Positions 1-9,899 of a stretch of 64,000 bases of DNA are shown in pieces. The first letter of the stretch is position 1. Each line of letters opens with the position of its first letter. The translations under genes and the position numbers were made by a program. Origin of the DNA: Molossus alvarezi (lineage: Eukaryota > Chordata > Mammalia > Chiroptera > Molossidae); assembly GCA_037176705.1 (NCBI GenBank), contig CM073891.1, forward strand, positions 97,523,827-97,587,826. The letters run 5' to 3'. The notes below the pieces were generated by a model. It worked only from the letters and a program-made list of their open reading frames with translations. It had not been told where the DNA came from and searched no databases.

Positions 1-94
1 TCTCCAGAAGATTGAAATTTCCACCTTACAAATTCATTCATTTAAATAATATAATGCAATTCCTTAGAGCAAAAAATTTTAGAGACAGTTCTCC

Positions 95-275
95 AAAACC
101 CCTCGTCTGACCATTTGCTAAGTGACTTTTCATTCCTCATCCATACATAGGTATAATAATATATCCCCCATTAGAAGGAAGGATCTTGAGGGTTAAATAA
201 GATAAATTGTATCCAGGTTTAGTAGAATACCTGCCACAGTAAATTCCAATAAACAATAACTGCTATAACCAGGTA
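95..275 (+). mobile_element. MIR SINE fragment
   Basis: The segment follows the MIR body in sense order: 'tgctaagtgactttt', a 'cctcatcc' segment, then 'gagggttaaataagat' and a degraded 'cctgccacagtaaattcc...aataaac' tail. MIR is an ancient tRNA-derived SINE shared by mammals. No duplication is detectable. An L2 3' end is the alternative for the last 60 bases. Confidence 0.45.
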
Positions 276-329
276 TGATTGCCATCATCATTATCAACAA
301 CATCATCATCATTGCTTTGCTATTGGCTA

Positions 330-1235
330 TGTTTTAAAGGCAAAAACTTGTAGAAGGGTTAACAGATTATCCAAGGGGCTAGTAACCCATGAGTTGTTTT
401 CTGACAAGAGAGTAGAGAGGTAGTGAAACATGGGGAAGGAACGGGAGATGTTGAAAAGAAAGGGAGGGGACCCCAAGGACAACTTAGAGCGGAGTTTTAA
501 TCCAAACTAGTTGAGATATCTTTACAGACCAACCCATTTGAAGTCCGGAGCTTTTATATGGGATCCTGTCATCTTTATCCGATTTCCAGAGGGTCTGTGA
601 GGGAACGAGGAAGGCCACTGTGTCCAGGAAGGCTGTGGACACAGATCATCTGTTCCTGCCCAGGACTCCCAGCACCGAGGCACCTGCCCGTCTATGCGGC
701 AGTGGTGGAAGTGGGCAAACAGCCCTGTGCAAACACTTCTGTTTACTGTGCCTGGAAATAGGCATTTTGCCATGGAAAATTTTCTCGTTGTACCCATAGG
801 TACAGGACACAAATTGCACAATACAGAAGGAGTCTTACTAAGACTCCTTGCTAACCTGTGTACACGCTGTGCTTCAAGACCAGGGCTGTGTGCCGTTTCT
901 GAGGAGTCTTTTCACTTTTTCTCAGGGGTAAGGTCCAAAGGTGACCTTTCTTCTAGAATCCTTCTCTGGTCAGGGATACCTTACTATTTCACGCCACTGG
1001 CTTCTCCCTAAGGTCCACGTACACTTTTATTTCCATCGTTTTATTTCTCACTTTTCCTGGTTGTGAAAAGAACTTAAGCGCACGGGAAAATAGAAAATGG
1101 TGCAAAAGGGGACATCCCTTGGGTGAAAGGTACATCTCGCTCCCATCCTGACCCCCAGTGCAGACAGACGGATACGATCCCAGCCTTCCAGTTGGAGCTG
1201 ATAGGTCACGAACAAGACACATCAGCAAAGGGTCA
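330..1235. other. Unassigned sequence, no gene seen
   Basis: No repeat family or coding signal is recognised. Open frames reach about 105 codons on the plus strand (694-1011) but have no recognisable domain or splice context. A short perfect hairpin lies at 827-849. Confidence 0.5.
827..849. repeat. Perfect 11-bp inverted repeat with 1-nt spacer
   Basis: The arms 'aaggagtctta' and 'taagactcctt' are exact reverse complements separated by one C. It sits outside any repeat I recognise. Confidence 0.9.
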
Positions 1236-1239
1236 TCTA

Positions 1240-1410
1240 GTATATTAAAAGGTGATAAATTCTACAAAGAGAAATAAGCAACAAAGGGGTGGGGTGGGGT
1301 AGAAGGGTCAGGGTTGTTGAGGTGGTAACTGAGCAAAGACTGAAGGAAGAGAGGAGAGGAGTCATCATGGAGAAAGAATGTTCCAGAAAGAAGGAAAGCA
1401 TGTTTAAGTA
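1240..1410 (-). mobile_element. L2-like LINE fragment
   Basis: Antisense L2 3' region word order is visible: 'gtaactgagcaaagactgaaggaag', then 'gaatgttccagaaagaagg'. These match the usual L2 antisense order of a tonnage of A/G-rich phrases but the copy is heavily diverged, so only family level is offered. Confidence 0.4.
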
Positions 1411-1449
1411 AGGTTAGCCTCCCGGGGGGAGGGAGGGCAAGGTTTTAAT

Positions 1450-1548
1450 TATTGATTTTTTATCTAGAAAACACTTATTAAGAATCTACTATAGGCAAAG
1501 CACTTTATATATGTTAACTTTCTTAATCCTGGCAATAAGCCCAGGCAC
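1450..1548 (-). mobile_element. MIR/L2-type 3' end fragment
   Basis: The string 'cacttattaagaatctactataggcaaagcactttatat' (split here by positions 1480-1515) matches the antisense 3' core shared by MIR and L2. It stops close to the SINE at 1576. Confidence 0.4.
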
Positions 1549-1575
1549 CAATTTTTGTTGTTGTTGTTGTTTTGG

Positions 1576-1641
1576 TTAATCCTCACCCAAGGATATTTTT
1601 CCATTGATTTTTAGAATGGAAGGGAGGGAGGGAGGGAGGGG

Positions 1642-1685
<44 letters not shown>

Positions 1686-1846
1686 TTGATATGAGAGGAC
1701 ACATCAATTGGTTGCCTCCTGCACAACCCCAACCTGAGGTGGGGATCGAACCTGCAACCCAGGTACATGCCCTTGATTGAGAATCAAACCCTTGACCCTT
1801 TGATACATGGCCAACTCTCTAACCACTGAGCCAAACCAGCCAGGGC
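1576..1846 (-). mobile_element. Ves SINE, full length
   Basis: Read on the minus strand this is a bat Ves SINE: tRNA-related head ending at 1846 ('gccctggctggtttggctca' form), body, CT-rich stretch and 'atccttgggtgaggatt' 3' end. Such elements are made by RNA polymerase III and copied by L1 enzymes; they encode no protein. The CT-rich part has grown into a 65-bp GA/GGGA tract on the plus strand. No clean target duplication is seen. Confidence 0.9.
1617..1684 (+). repeat. Polypurine GGGA/GA tract
   Basis: A pure purine run: about five GGGA units, a G-run, then roughly 22 GA units. It lies inside the SINE at 1576-1846 and arose by expansion of the SINE's CT-rich region. Confidence 0.95.
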
Positions 1847-2078
1847 AGGTAATCTTTTTTTTTTTTTTATATGTGCAAATATTTATTCCTTTGTTTTTTA
1901 ACCTTATCCAAATATGAAAGTTCCTTCCCAGTAGGAAAATATCACAAAATATTAAAATGCCAGATATTTACATTATAGAAAAGTGATGAGGATAAGAATT
2001 ATTGTCCATTGCTAACAAAAACAAGTATAAAATACAAACTAAGAGCAAGGGTATTGTATTGTGTGTCTATTTTCAATA

Positions 2079-2267
2079 CAAGAGAGGGGGGAAGAGACAG
2101 AGAGAAACATCGATGTGAGAGAGACACATTGATTGGTTGCCACTCACACAACTCCAACCGGGGTAGGGACAAACTGAAACCGAGGTACGTGCCCTTAGCG
2201 GGAACCTAACCCAGGACTCTCTGGTCCGCAGGCCGATGCTCTAACTGCCGAACCAAACCGGCCACGA
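2079..2267 (-). mobile_element. Ves SINE lacking its 3' end
   Basis: Head and body are clear up to 'accaaaccggcca' at 2267. The 3' hairpin and A tail are missing: the element stops in the GA-rich region next to 'tttcaatacaag'. No duplication is found, so the loss may be a later deletion. Confidence 0.85.
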
Positions 2268-2567
2268 CTTGCATTTAATTCTTGATATTGGGTTTCATCT
2301 TACTGACTTCAGGCTTCTAAAACACAATGACAACACTCAAGACCTGTTAGTGCTTCTTTGGGTCAAATTATAAAGGATTGGAAGTATATTGAAGTCATTT
2401 AAATGAAAACTACATTAATTCCTTATAATTTACTGGCACCAAGGTAGGCAAGAAAAAGACATCACAGAACTTCTATCATAGTTATCAAAATATTGGTATA
2501 CAGTCTATCCTAGCCTAGAGTCGCTTACCTAAGCTGCTGTATAATGACCTTGAAATTAGTAGCAAGA

Positions 2568-2817
2568 GCCCTGGCTGGTTTGGCTCAGCAGTTAGTGTTC
2601 TGGCCTACAGACCAGGGAGTCTCGGGTTCGGTTCCCGCTAAGGGCACATATCTTGGTTGCAGTTTGTCCCCGGCCCTGGTTGGGGTCGTGTGGGTGGCAG
2701 CCAGTTGATGTGTCTCTCTCATATCAATGTTTCTCTCTCTCTCTCTTCCTCCCTCTCTCCCTCCAGCTCTATCTGAAGATAAATGCAAAAAATGTCCTCT
2801 GGTGAAGATTAAAAAAA
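2568..2817 (+). mobile_element. Ves SINE, full length with 15-bp TSD
   Basis: The complete element runs from 'gccctggctggtttggctca' to an A tail. The 15-bp duplication 'aaattagtagcaaga' is exact at 2553-2567 and 2818-2832, which fixes both ends. The terminal hairpin is altered to 'gtcctctggtgaagat'. Confidence 0.96.
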
Positions 2818-2980
2818 AAATTAGTAGCAAGAAAAAAAGTACGAGAATAAGATTTATAGCTAAATCAATTCCATGTCATAATTATTTCCATGCTAATATT
2901 ATCAGAAGGATCTCCATGATGTAGGCAAAATGACAGCTACATCTAAATCTTCTGAATCTTGATTCGATCATATATTGTTG

Positions 2981-3140
2981 TCCAGCTGGTGTGGCTCAGT
3001 GATTGACCTATGCATCAAGAGATTTATGATTTGACTGCAGGACAGGATACATGTCTAGTTTGCGAACCCGTTCCTCAGTGTGGGGAATGTAGGAGGCGGC
3101 CAATCGATGTTTTCTCATCGATGTCTCTATCTCTCTCAGA
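2981..3140 (+). mobile_element. Ves-type SINE, 'ggtgtggctcagtg' subfamily
   Basis: The head 'ccagctggtgtggctcagtg' and the body 'gtaggaggcggccaatcgat' identify the second bat SINE subfamily, which lacks the 'cctcgggtgagga' end. The tail stops at 'tatctctctcag' without an A tail, so it is 3'-truncated or eroded. Confidence 0.8.
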
Positions 3141-3498
3141 GACAGGGTGCAGTGTGGAGGAATCAGTAACACCCTTTGCATCCTTTATCTCTGAGTCATT
3201 GCCAATGTCCTCACTCCAAGTGTTCTCCTGTAGAGCAGGCCTTGACCCAGCCCCAGTCCAAGACCCTGTAAGTTTTGTTCTCTGTCCTGCTGTTGGGGTG
3301 AACATTTTGGTGGAAGGGAAGGAAATGCGGTACTAGGGTTGAGAGTCAAGTTACTAAGGTTCTTTGCTAGTACTTCTGAGGTAGCCTGAAGGCCAGCTGA
3401 ATCTCCTTCACCAGGCATCTGAGAAGACTCCGGGTCGAGGGTGGGCTAAGCTTCTTTGGCGAGTACATTGGAAGTCTGGTCACAGCTCGAAGCTCCTT
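3141..3498. other. Unassigned sequence, no gene seen
   Basis: No repeat family or coding feature is recognised between two SINE fragments. Short opposing open frames have no recognisable domain. Confidence 0.5.
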
Positions 3499-3612
3499 CT
3501 TGGTTGTGGTTCCATCCTTGGCCTTGGTCGGGTTGCGCGGGACGCAACCAATCGATGTGTCTCTCTCACATTGGTATTCAGCTCTCTCTCCCTCCCTCGA
3601 GTAATCAATTTT
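3499..3612 (+). mobile_element. Ves SINE body fragment, 5' head missing
   Basis: It begins within the body at 'ttggttgtggttcc' and continues through 'ggtcgggttgcgcggga' and 'accaatcgatgtgtctctct' to a CT-rich end. The tRNA head is absent. No duplication is found. Confidence 0.75.
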
Positions 3613-3699
3613 TAAAGTCTTAGAAGTAATTCTCAATTCTGGGGCTCTGGCAGTACTTGTAAATCTGACTGTGCTTCCCTGGGAGAACAAATCAACTTT

Positions 3700-4235
3700 T
3701 CAAAAAACAACTCAGTGGTTTTAGTATATTTACAATATTGTATAATCGCTGCCATTATCTAATCCCAGAATATCTCCATCACCCCGGAACTAAACTCTAT
3801 TCCTGTTAGCAACTATTCTCCACTCTCTCCTCCACCCAGCCCCTGGAAACAGGAATCTATTTCCTGACCCCACGGATGTGCCCATGGTGGATGTTTCATA
3901 TAAATGGAATCATGTAACATGTGGCCTTTTGTGACTGGCTTCTTTTACTTAGCACAATGTTTTCAAGGTTTATCCTTGGTTGTAGTATGTCCCAGCCCTT
4001 CATTCCTTTATCTGAGTGCATCCCATTGTACGGATACACTACATTTTGTTTATCCATTCATCAGCTGATGGACATTTGGGTTGTTTCCATTTCTTGGCTC
4101 TGAGGGACAATGCTGCTGGGTACATTTGTGTACGCGTTTTTGTGTGAACATATGTTTTACAGTTCTCTTGGGCATACTTAGTGGAATTGCTGGGTCATAT
4201 GGTTAACTATGTTTAACTTCTCAAATCAACCTTTG
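3700..4235 (-). mobile_element. Old L1 (L1M-type) 3' region
   Basis: The antisense L1 3' UTR order is unmistakable: 'ccctggaaacaggaatct', 'catataaatggaatcatg', 'tgtggccttttgtgactggc', 'cattgtacggatacac', 'catcagctgatggacatttg', 'ggaattgctgggtcatatgg'. It is many substitutions from the young L1 copies here and has no open frame of note. Confidence 0.75.
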
Positions 4236-4421
4236 AGCGCACTGTATTGCATAGCATCTTGCTCCTTGTGAGGGAAAAACACAGGCACAGTCAGTTGCTG
4301 GAGAAAATGCCCTGTGCTGTCCTATTTGTATGAGAAGGTGGCAGGCTGGTGGTGCTGCCTACTTCTTGGGGATTAACGTGTCATTGGCACTCCAGGGATA
4401 TTCCCCATGCAGATCCCACTT

Positions 4422-4729
4422 GTTTTATTTTTTCACTTTTTTGTTAATATCTTCACCTGAGGATATTTTTTCATTGTTTTTTGTTGTTGTTGTTGTTTGT
4501 TTTTTTTTGTTGTTTTTTTAGATAGAGTGGAAGGGAGGAAGGGGGTAGAGAGAGAGAAAAACATTAATGTGAGAGAGACACATCGATTGGTTGCCTCCCG
4601 AATGACCCCAAATGGAGCCGGGGATCAAACCTACAACCCAGGTACATGCCCTTCACCTCAGAAATCAAACTCGAGACCCTTCGGTCCTCGGGCTGATGCT
4701 CTAATCACTGACTCAAACCGGCCAGGGCA
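4422..4729 (-). mobile_element. Ves SINE with TSD and expanded T/TTG tail
   Basis: The duplication 'cagatcccactt' is exact at 4410-4421 and 4730-4741. Between the 3' hairpin and the CT-rich part the copy has gained a TTG/T-rich insertion of about 45 bases (plus strand 4476-4520). Confidence 0.93.
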
Positions 4730-5234
4730 CAGATCCCACTTTTTGGGGCCCCCTCCATAGGATACATGGAGCATGACCCTAAGGACGTTGCCCTTGAAAT
4801 AACTGGAGGGCTCAGGCTTGAGCAGCCCAGTTCCTCCAGGGACCCCTAGGAGCACCACAGACAGAGCCAGTCTGGAGGAGGGAAGGCTTTGAGAACCATC
4901 GTTCTCTAAGAATAATATTAACGATAATAATAGAATCCCTAACTTTTTAGGATTCACTACATGCGCAGTAAAATGGCTACATGCTTTATAGCCTTTTTCT
5001 AGACCTGCACTCTTCGGTACGGTAGCCACGGGCTATGTGTGCTTCAAATGTGGTTAGTTTGACTTGAGACGAGCCGTGGGTGTAAAATACACATTGGAGT
5101 TCAAAGACTTAGTACAAAAAAGAGAATGTAAATATCTCACTATTATTTTTACATGTTGAAATGATATTTTGGATATGTTGAGTGACATAAAATATATTAC
5201 TAAAATTGATTTCACTCATTTCTTTTTACCTTTC

Positions 5235-5449
5235 CTTTTTAAAAAAAAAAATATATATATATATAATTTTATTTATTTTTTAGAAAGAGAGGAAGGGAGA
5301 AAGAGATGGAAACATCCATCGACTGCCTCCTGTACACCCCCTACTGGAGATTGAGCCCACAACCCAGGCATGTGCCCTGACCAGGAATCGAACCAGGACC
5401 TCTCAGTCCATAGGACTGGACTCAATCCACTGAGCAACACCAGCCGGGA
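5235..5449 (-). mobile_element. Ves-type SINE with 14-bp TSD
   Basis: The second-subfamily body ('ccctactggagattgagccc', 'ccaggcatgtgccctgacca') ends at the head 'accagccggga'. The duplication 'tctttttacctttc' is exact at 5221-5234 and 5450-5463. The A tail has become an A/TA run at 5241-5264. Confidence 0.93.
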
Positions 5450-5496
5450 TCTTTTTACCTTTCTTAATGGAGCTACTAGAACATTTTAAATTACAT

Positions 5497-5613
5497 GCCC
5501 TGGCCGGTGTGGCTCAGCAGTTAGAGCGTCGGCCCGCGGACCAGAGACGTACCTCGGTTGCAGTTTGTCCCTGGCCCGAATGGGTGAGAATAAGAAAACA
5601 AAAATAAAACAAA
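5497..5613 (+). mobile_element. Ves SINE with the body deleted
   Basis: The head runs normally to 'ctcggttgcagtttgtccct', then jumps from 'ggccc' (about 5577) to 'gggtgagaataag' near the 3' end, dropping roughly 120 bases of body. The 3' tail is A-rich. 'attacat' flanks both sides and may be a short duplication. Confidence 0.75.
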
Positions 5614-5860
5614 ATATTACATCTGTGACTCACGTTTGCAGCTTGCCTTATACATTTCTATTGGACAGCACTTGTTCTAGACTATACTTCACAGTAATTC
5701 GATCAGTTGGATGGTATTATCATTCCCACATTACGAGTGCAGACACTGGGGCTTAGCGAGCTTAGGTAAAGTACCTGTGATCATACATCTGTGGCTTAAG
5801 AACGAATCTGTCTTCCATCCCTAATTCTTGCCCATTACTCTGTGCTGTCTCCCACAGCCC

Positions 5861-7075
5861 AGAAACACAGCCCAGGTGATAGAGAAATGGTTATGATCAT
5901 TAGCGACGGCTAAAAGCTGTTTTCATGTCTCCATTGCAGAGCACAAAAAAAATGGTCCATGTCGTTCCGTAAGGTAGAATTTAGGTTGTAGCTGGGAAAA
6001 ATCGCCTTTGGGAAAGTTCTTAAAATACCAACCCTTTGTGATGGTTTGGGGCTTTCTTGCCAAGGATAGAAGTGTGATAAGACTACTTCAAAGGTTACTT
6101 TCATTTTTGTGATCCTGTGTTACAATCCATGGCAGATTCACAGGTCAGTCGCTGCTGTAACACTCAGGGTGAGAGAGTAGTGTGATGAAGTCATACTTCG
6201 GGTTTGTCCTTTTCCCCCCTGTAAAATGTAAGGCTTTAATTTTATCCTGTTTCATTTGAATTTGTGAAAAACCTCAACGGGACATTCTTCATAGCAATGC
6301 TACCCGTGTCTAAGTTGGAATGGAGAGAAGGCAAAACCGTACAGGAGAGAAAGACTTTCCATTTCCTTCCTTCCCCCACTACTTCAAACCATTCTCCAAA
6401 ATTCCTAAGGCATCAGCGTCATCGCTCACAAAGAATCCTCAGATGTGCATATTAATGCTATTACTATATTTTAAATACTGTAACAATTTTATTCTCATTT
6501 TACGTATACTTATGTATAACATGTATTATGAGTATAATTTAATTTCACATACCAAAGGGAAAACGCAGCTTAGAATACTGGTTCCTTGAGCTATTTTTCC
6601 AAATGGGGAGAATTGGGATAATTGGGAATTATACTTGGCCTCAGGCTCTCATTCCGAATGTTCAAACCCTCTCATATTCTTAAAGGCTTAGAAATGTTTA
6701 CTGACAGTTGTTAAGCAAAATCACACACAATTTTTTTCTGCCTTTTTTTTCCCCCTAGACTACAGATTTACAGGCTACCCAGAAACATGGCAACTTGACC
6801 CCTAAAAGTTTAAATGCAGCTCAAAAATCAAACTGTGGGAAGCTAAAGGTTTTCTAGATAAATAGCACTATGTTTTCCGTTTTCATTTTTTAATTTAGAG
6901 TCAAAATTTTAGTGCCCTGAAATCAGTTTCACTTTGATTTAAATAGCTACATGGAAACTAAATTTCAGCATTTGTGTTTTGTTTAGTCATCCTTCCTTAA
7001 AAGTCCCTAGCGGTTTCACATGTATTTCACAGGAGATGACAGTGAACCATAGAAAGAAGTCAACAGGAGAGAATG
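5861..7075. other. Unassigned sequence, no gene seen
   Basis: No confident repeat or gene call. Overlapping plus-strand frames of 63 and 89 codons at 6264-6589 have no recognisable domain. Possibly single-copy DNA or repeats too old for recognition by eye. Confidence 0.5.
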
Positions 7076-7154
7076 GTACTGGGACCAGTACATGGAGTTG
7101 GGATTTAGATGACCTGAACTCTAGTTGTGTTTCAACAGTGAATTAGCAACAACA

Positions 7155-7960
7155 AGGCCTTGGGGAATTTAAGTTCCACAAGCATTTATTGGACACCTGT
7201 TATGTTCAAGGCATTGTAGTAAGTGCTACAGGAGAGATGTGGCTCTTCAAGGAACTTATCACTTAGAAGGAGAGCAAGTATATTAAAGAAACTATGGTAT
7301 TAATATGGCCCAGAATGTGTGAGTAACAGAAGAAAATTTATGGGGGCACATAATTCCAACTAGGGAGATTGAGGATGACTTTGCGAAGAGGGTGATGTTT
7401 GGGTGGTCCTGGAAGTATGGGTAGGATTTCTGGGTGGGGCTAGAAGGAAGGATACAATGTAAGCAAAGGTGTACGGTAAGAAAGTGCAAAGCTGGTTCAG
7501 GAAACTTGTCAGACAGGAAGGCACAGTCAATTCTGAATAATAATAGGAGATAAGTTTTGACCGCTAGATTAGAATCAGACTGTGGTAGAGCTTGAATTTC
7601 ATTTGCAGGAATTTGGACATTACTTGTGGAAGGAGGGCAGCAGAGTTAAAGGCAGACCCATGGATGATCCGCTTTGCCAGGATGATTGCTGACAGCACCC
7701 AGCGGTGCGGAGGGTGAGCAGAAAGACAGAGGCTGGGACATCAGTCAGAAAACTGTTATGGTGGGTCTGGCAGTGGGCATGGTTAGAGAAGGGGCATTGT
7801 TAGACACAATAGTTAGACATAAGGGACATTTTGGAGGGAGACTTGACAGGGCGTGATGACAAATGGTTCTGAGACGCAAAAGATAACTGAGGTTCTGAGC
7901 ATTGATGAGTCAGAGAATGGAGATGCTGAGAAGGTAGAAGTTTCCCTGGGAAAGATGCTG
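7155..7960 (-). mobile_element. L2-like LINE, antisense, diverged
   Basis: It opens with the antisense L2 3' end ('caagcatttattggacacct', 'ttcaaggcattgtagtaagt') and continues with A/G-rich phrases in the order typical of antisense L2 ('gaaggaaggatacaatgtaa', 'ggaatttggacattacttg', 'gaagaggg', 'gacagcacccagcggtgcgg'). Divergence is high. The right half could be another family. Confidence 0.4.
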
Positions 7961-8160
7961 AGTTTGGTTTGGAGCATATTAATCTATTCTGAACACACCA
8001 GCCAGTCATAGAAAACACAATTCTTAAACCCCCTCTTTCCAACCCTTTAATGCCTTCCCATTCTGCTCTGAAGGAAAATCCTTACAGTGGCCGATAAAGC
8101 TTGATGTGCCCTGGCTGCCTGCTTTCCCTTTGATCTCATTTCCTTTTTGTCCCCCTCTTT

Positions 8161-8585
8161 TTAAATAAGTGTTTAAAAATGTTTTTATTGATTTTTTTGT
8201 TTTAGTTTTTATTTTTTAAATTTAATTAATTAATTTATTTTTGTTACAGATGTTTCTTTTTCTCCCACTGATTCCCCCCTCCCCGTCCTCCCCGCCCTGT
8301 CCCCAGCTTTGTTGTCCATGTCCATTGTTCATGCACACACGCATATAAGTTCTGTGGTTTATCTCTCCCCCACCACCCCCTCTTCTGGGGATTGTCAGTC
8401 TGTACCCCACTTCCATGTGATTTTTTAGAGAGGAAGGGAGGGCTAGAAACATCAATCGGCTGCCTCCTGCTCGCCCCCTACTGGGGATTGAGCCCACAAC
8501 CTGGGCATGTGCCCTGACAGGGAATTGAAAGGGAACCTCTCAGATCCCTGGGACAATGCTTAATCCACTGAGCCACATCAGCTGG
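8161..8585 (-). mobile_element. Ves-type SINE split by an L1 3' end
   Basis: The SINE's 3' part ('aaaatgtttttattgatttt') is at 8172-8197; the remainder ('agagaggaagggagggc' to 'gccacatcagctggc') is at 8427-8585. Related flanks at 8143-8160 and 8586-8603 ('ctttttgtc...ctct') look like its eroded duplication in the L2. Confidence 0.85.
8198..8417 (-). mobile_element. L1 3' end inserted within a SINE
   Basis: This is the young bat L1 3' UTR seen at 21.4, 26.0 and 28.5 kb ('ttaattaatttatttttgtt', 'acagatgtttct', 'ctttgttgtccatgtccatt'), truncated to about 220 bases. A 9-bp repeat 'tgatttttt' at 8189-8197 and 8418-8426 marks the target duplication inside the SINE. Confidence 0.85.
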
Positions 8586-8944
8586 CTTTTTGTCACTCTC
8601 TTAATGGACAGGAGCCACAAACTGGCCCTCTTGCTGTTCCTCCAAGAGGGCCCAACATGAATCTGCCTTAGTCCCTTTCTTGGCATTTTCTCTGCCTGAA
8701 ACCGTCTTTTTTTCAGACAATCCTCATACCTTACTCCCTCATTTCCTTCAGCTCTTACTCAAATGCTACCTTTATAGAACGGCCTTTCCTGACAGTCCTG
8801 TGTCAAACAGCAGCCACCAACCCCCACCCCACTCCCACCACATCCCCCGCTCCTCACTTTGCGGCTCACCATTGCGCTTATCACCATCTGACATACCATG
8901 GATTTATTTATTATCATGGCCCAGAAACTGAAGCTGCGAAAAGA

Positions 8945-9640
8945 CAATTAATAATGAAATAACCCAATGTTTTCAAGGGTGCAATGAGGTTTGTTAGTTA
9001 CTCTTGCATGCCATTATTGGGACTGTACATTGATATAATGCCTTTGAAAAGCAATTTGGCAGTGAGTACAAAGAGTCATAAAATGTTGATGTCCTGGAAC
9101 ATCTAATGTTTTGAAAATTCTGAAAATCAATTCTGAGAAGATAATCCAAAATATAGAAAACAGTGGGGGGAAAAGGAGAAACATCTGTAACAAAAATTAA
9201 TTAATAAAAAAAATTAAAAAAATAAAATATAGAAAAGAAAACATACAGGAAAATGTATATCGATACATTTTAATATTAACAAGTAAGAAAGATTCTAAAC
9301 ATCTAACAATGTAAGGAGATAGTTAAATTAAGCAAATTACTGTTCATTTACTTAATGATATGTTATTCGCTGTTAAAGGGTAGTTATGAGAAGCTGGTTA
9401 GCAACAGGGAAAATGCTTATGAGACAATGTTACATTTTAAAGCACAGGATCCACACTTGTATACAGTATAATTTTTGTTTTCTTTAAATATACATATGTA
9501 AAAAGATTAGGAGGAAATTAACCACATGCTCATATTAAATACGTAGGCTAATTGGATCATAGGTGGCTTATTTTTTAAATCATATAGCTTTTCCATATTT
9601 AGGTTATATCCTTTCTGTAATGTGGTTGTTTTACTTTTAA
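8945..9640 (+). mobile_element. Old L1 (L1M/L1ME-like) 3' region
   Basis: Sense phrases fit an old L1 3' end: 'cctttgaaaagcaatttggc', 'ttaaattaagcaaattactg', 'gggaaaatgcttatgagaca', 'tgtatacagtataatttttg', 'gattaggaggaaattaacca'. It contains a tiny young L1 insertion at 9161. Confidence 0.5.
9161..9223 (+). mobile_element. 63-bp L1 3' end insertion with 13-bp TSD
   Basis: Only the last bases of the young L1 3' UTR are present ('ggaaaaggagaaacatctgt', 'aacaaaaattaattaat', A-rich tail). The exact duplication 'aaaatatagaaaa' at 9148-9160 and 9224-9236 shows it was inserted at this size by target-primed reverse transcription. Confidence 0.78.
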
Positions 9641-9656
9641 AATAATATTTCCTTTT

Positions 9657-9893
9657 TGCTCAGCCGTTATGGCTCAGTGGTTGAGCGTCGGCCCATGCAC
9701 CAAGAGGTCGCTGGTTTGATTCCCGGTCAGGGCACATGCCCAGGTTGTGGGCCAAATCCCCAGTGGGAGGCATACAGGAGGTGGCCAATCTGTGTTCTTT
9801 TTTATCAACGTTTCTATCTCCTTTCTCACTCTCCCTCCATCTCTCTCTCTCTCTCTAATATCAAGACAGAAAAAATTGTTTTTAATTAAAAAA
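9657..9893 (+). mobile_element. Ves-type SINE, second subfamily
   Basis: The head 'gttatggctcagtggttgag', 'ttgattcccggtcagggcac', body 'ggaggtggccaatctgtg' and CT-rich tail are all present. The A tail merges into AATAAT-rich DNA, so the 3' end is approximate. Confidence 0.9.
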
Positions 9894-9899
9894 ATAATA

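Larger units (their letters stand above)
4999..5682. mobile_element. Ancient hAT-like DNA transposon remnant
   Basis: Left part: 'acggtagccacgggctatgt', 'cttcaaatgtggttagtttg', 'tacacattggagttcaaaga'. Right end: 'atttctattggacagcactt'. These match a widespread placental element ending in 'tgctgtccaatagaaa' that I associate with the hAT superfamily; the family name is not certain. Two SINEs interrupt it at 5235 and 5497. Confidence 0.45.
4915..5860 (-). mobile_element. MIR SINE in two pieces
   Basis: The antisense MIR 3' part lies at 4915-4990 ('ctacatgcgcagtaaaatgg', 'acatgctttatagcc'). The rest lies at 5680-5860 ('ggtattatcattcccacatt', 'gcagacactggggcttagcg'). The interval between holds a DNA-transposon-like remnant and two SINEs, so the order of insertion is MIR first, then that element, then the SINEs. 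Confidence 0.5.
8030..8925 (+). mobile_element. L2 LINE 3' region, interrupted
   Basis: Sense L2 words are clear: 'aatgccttcccattctgctc', 'ccctttgatctcatttcc', 'ggccctcttgctgttcctcc', 'ctccctcatttccttcagct', 'ttatagaacggcctttcctg', 'cgcttatcaccatctgacat'. The copy is split at about 8160/8604 by a SINE that itself carries an L1 fragment. Confidence 0.65.
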
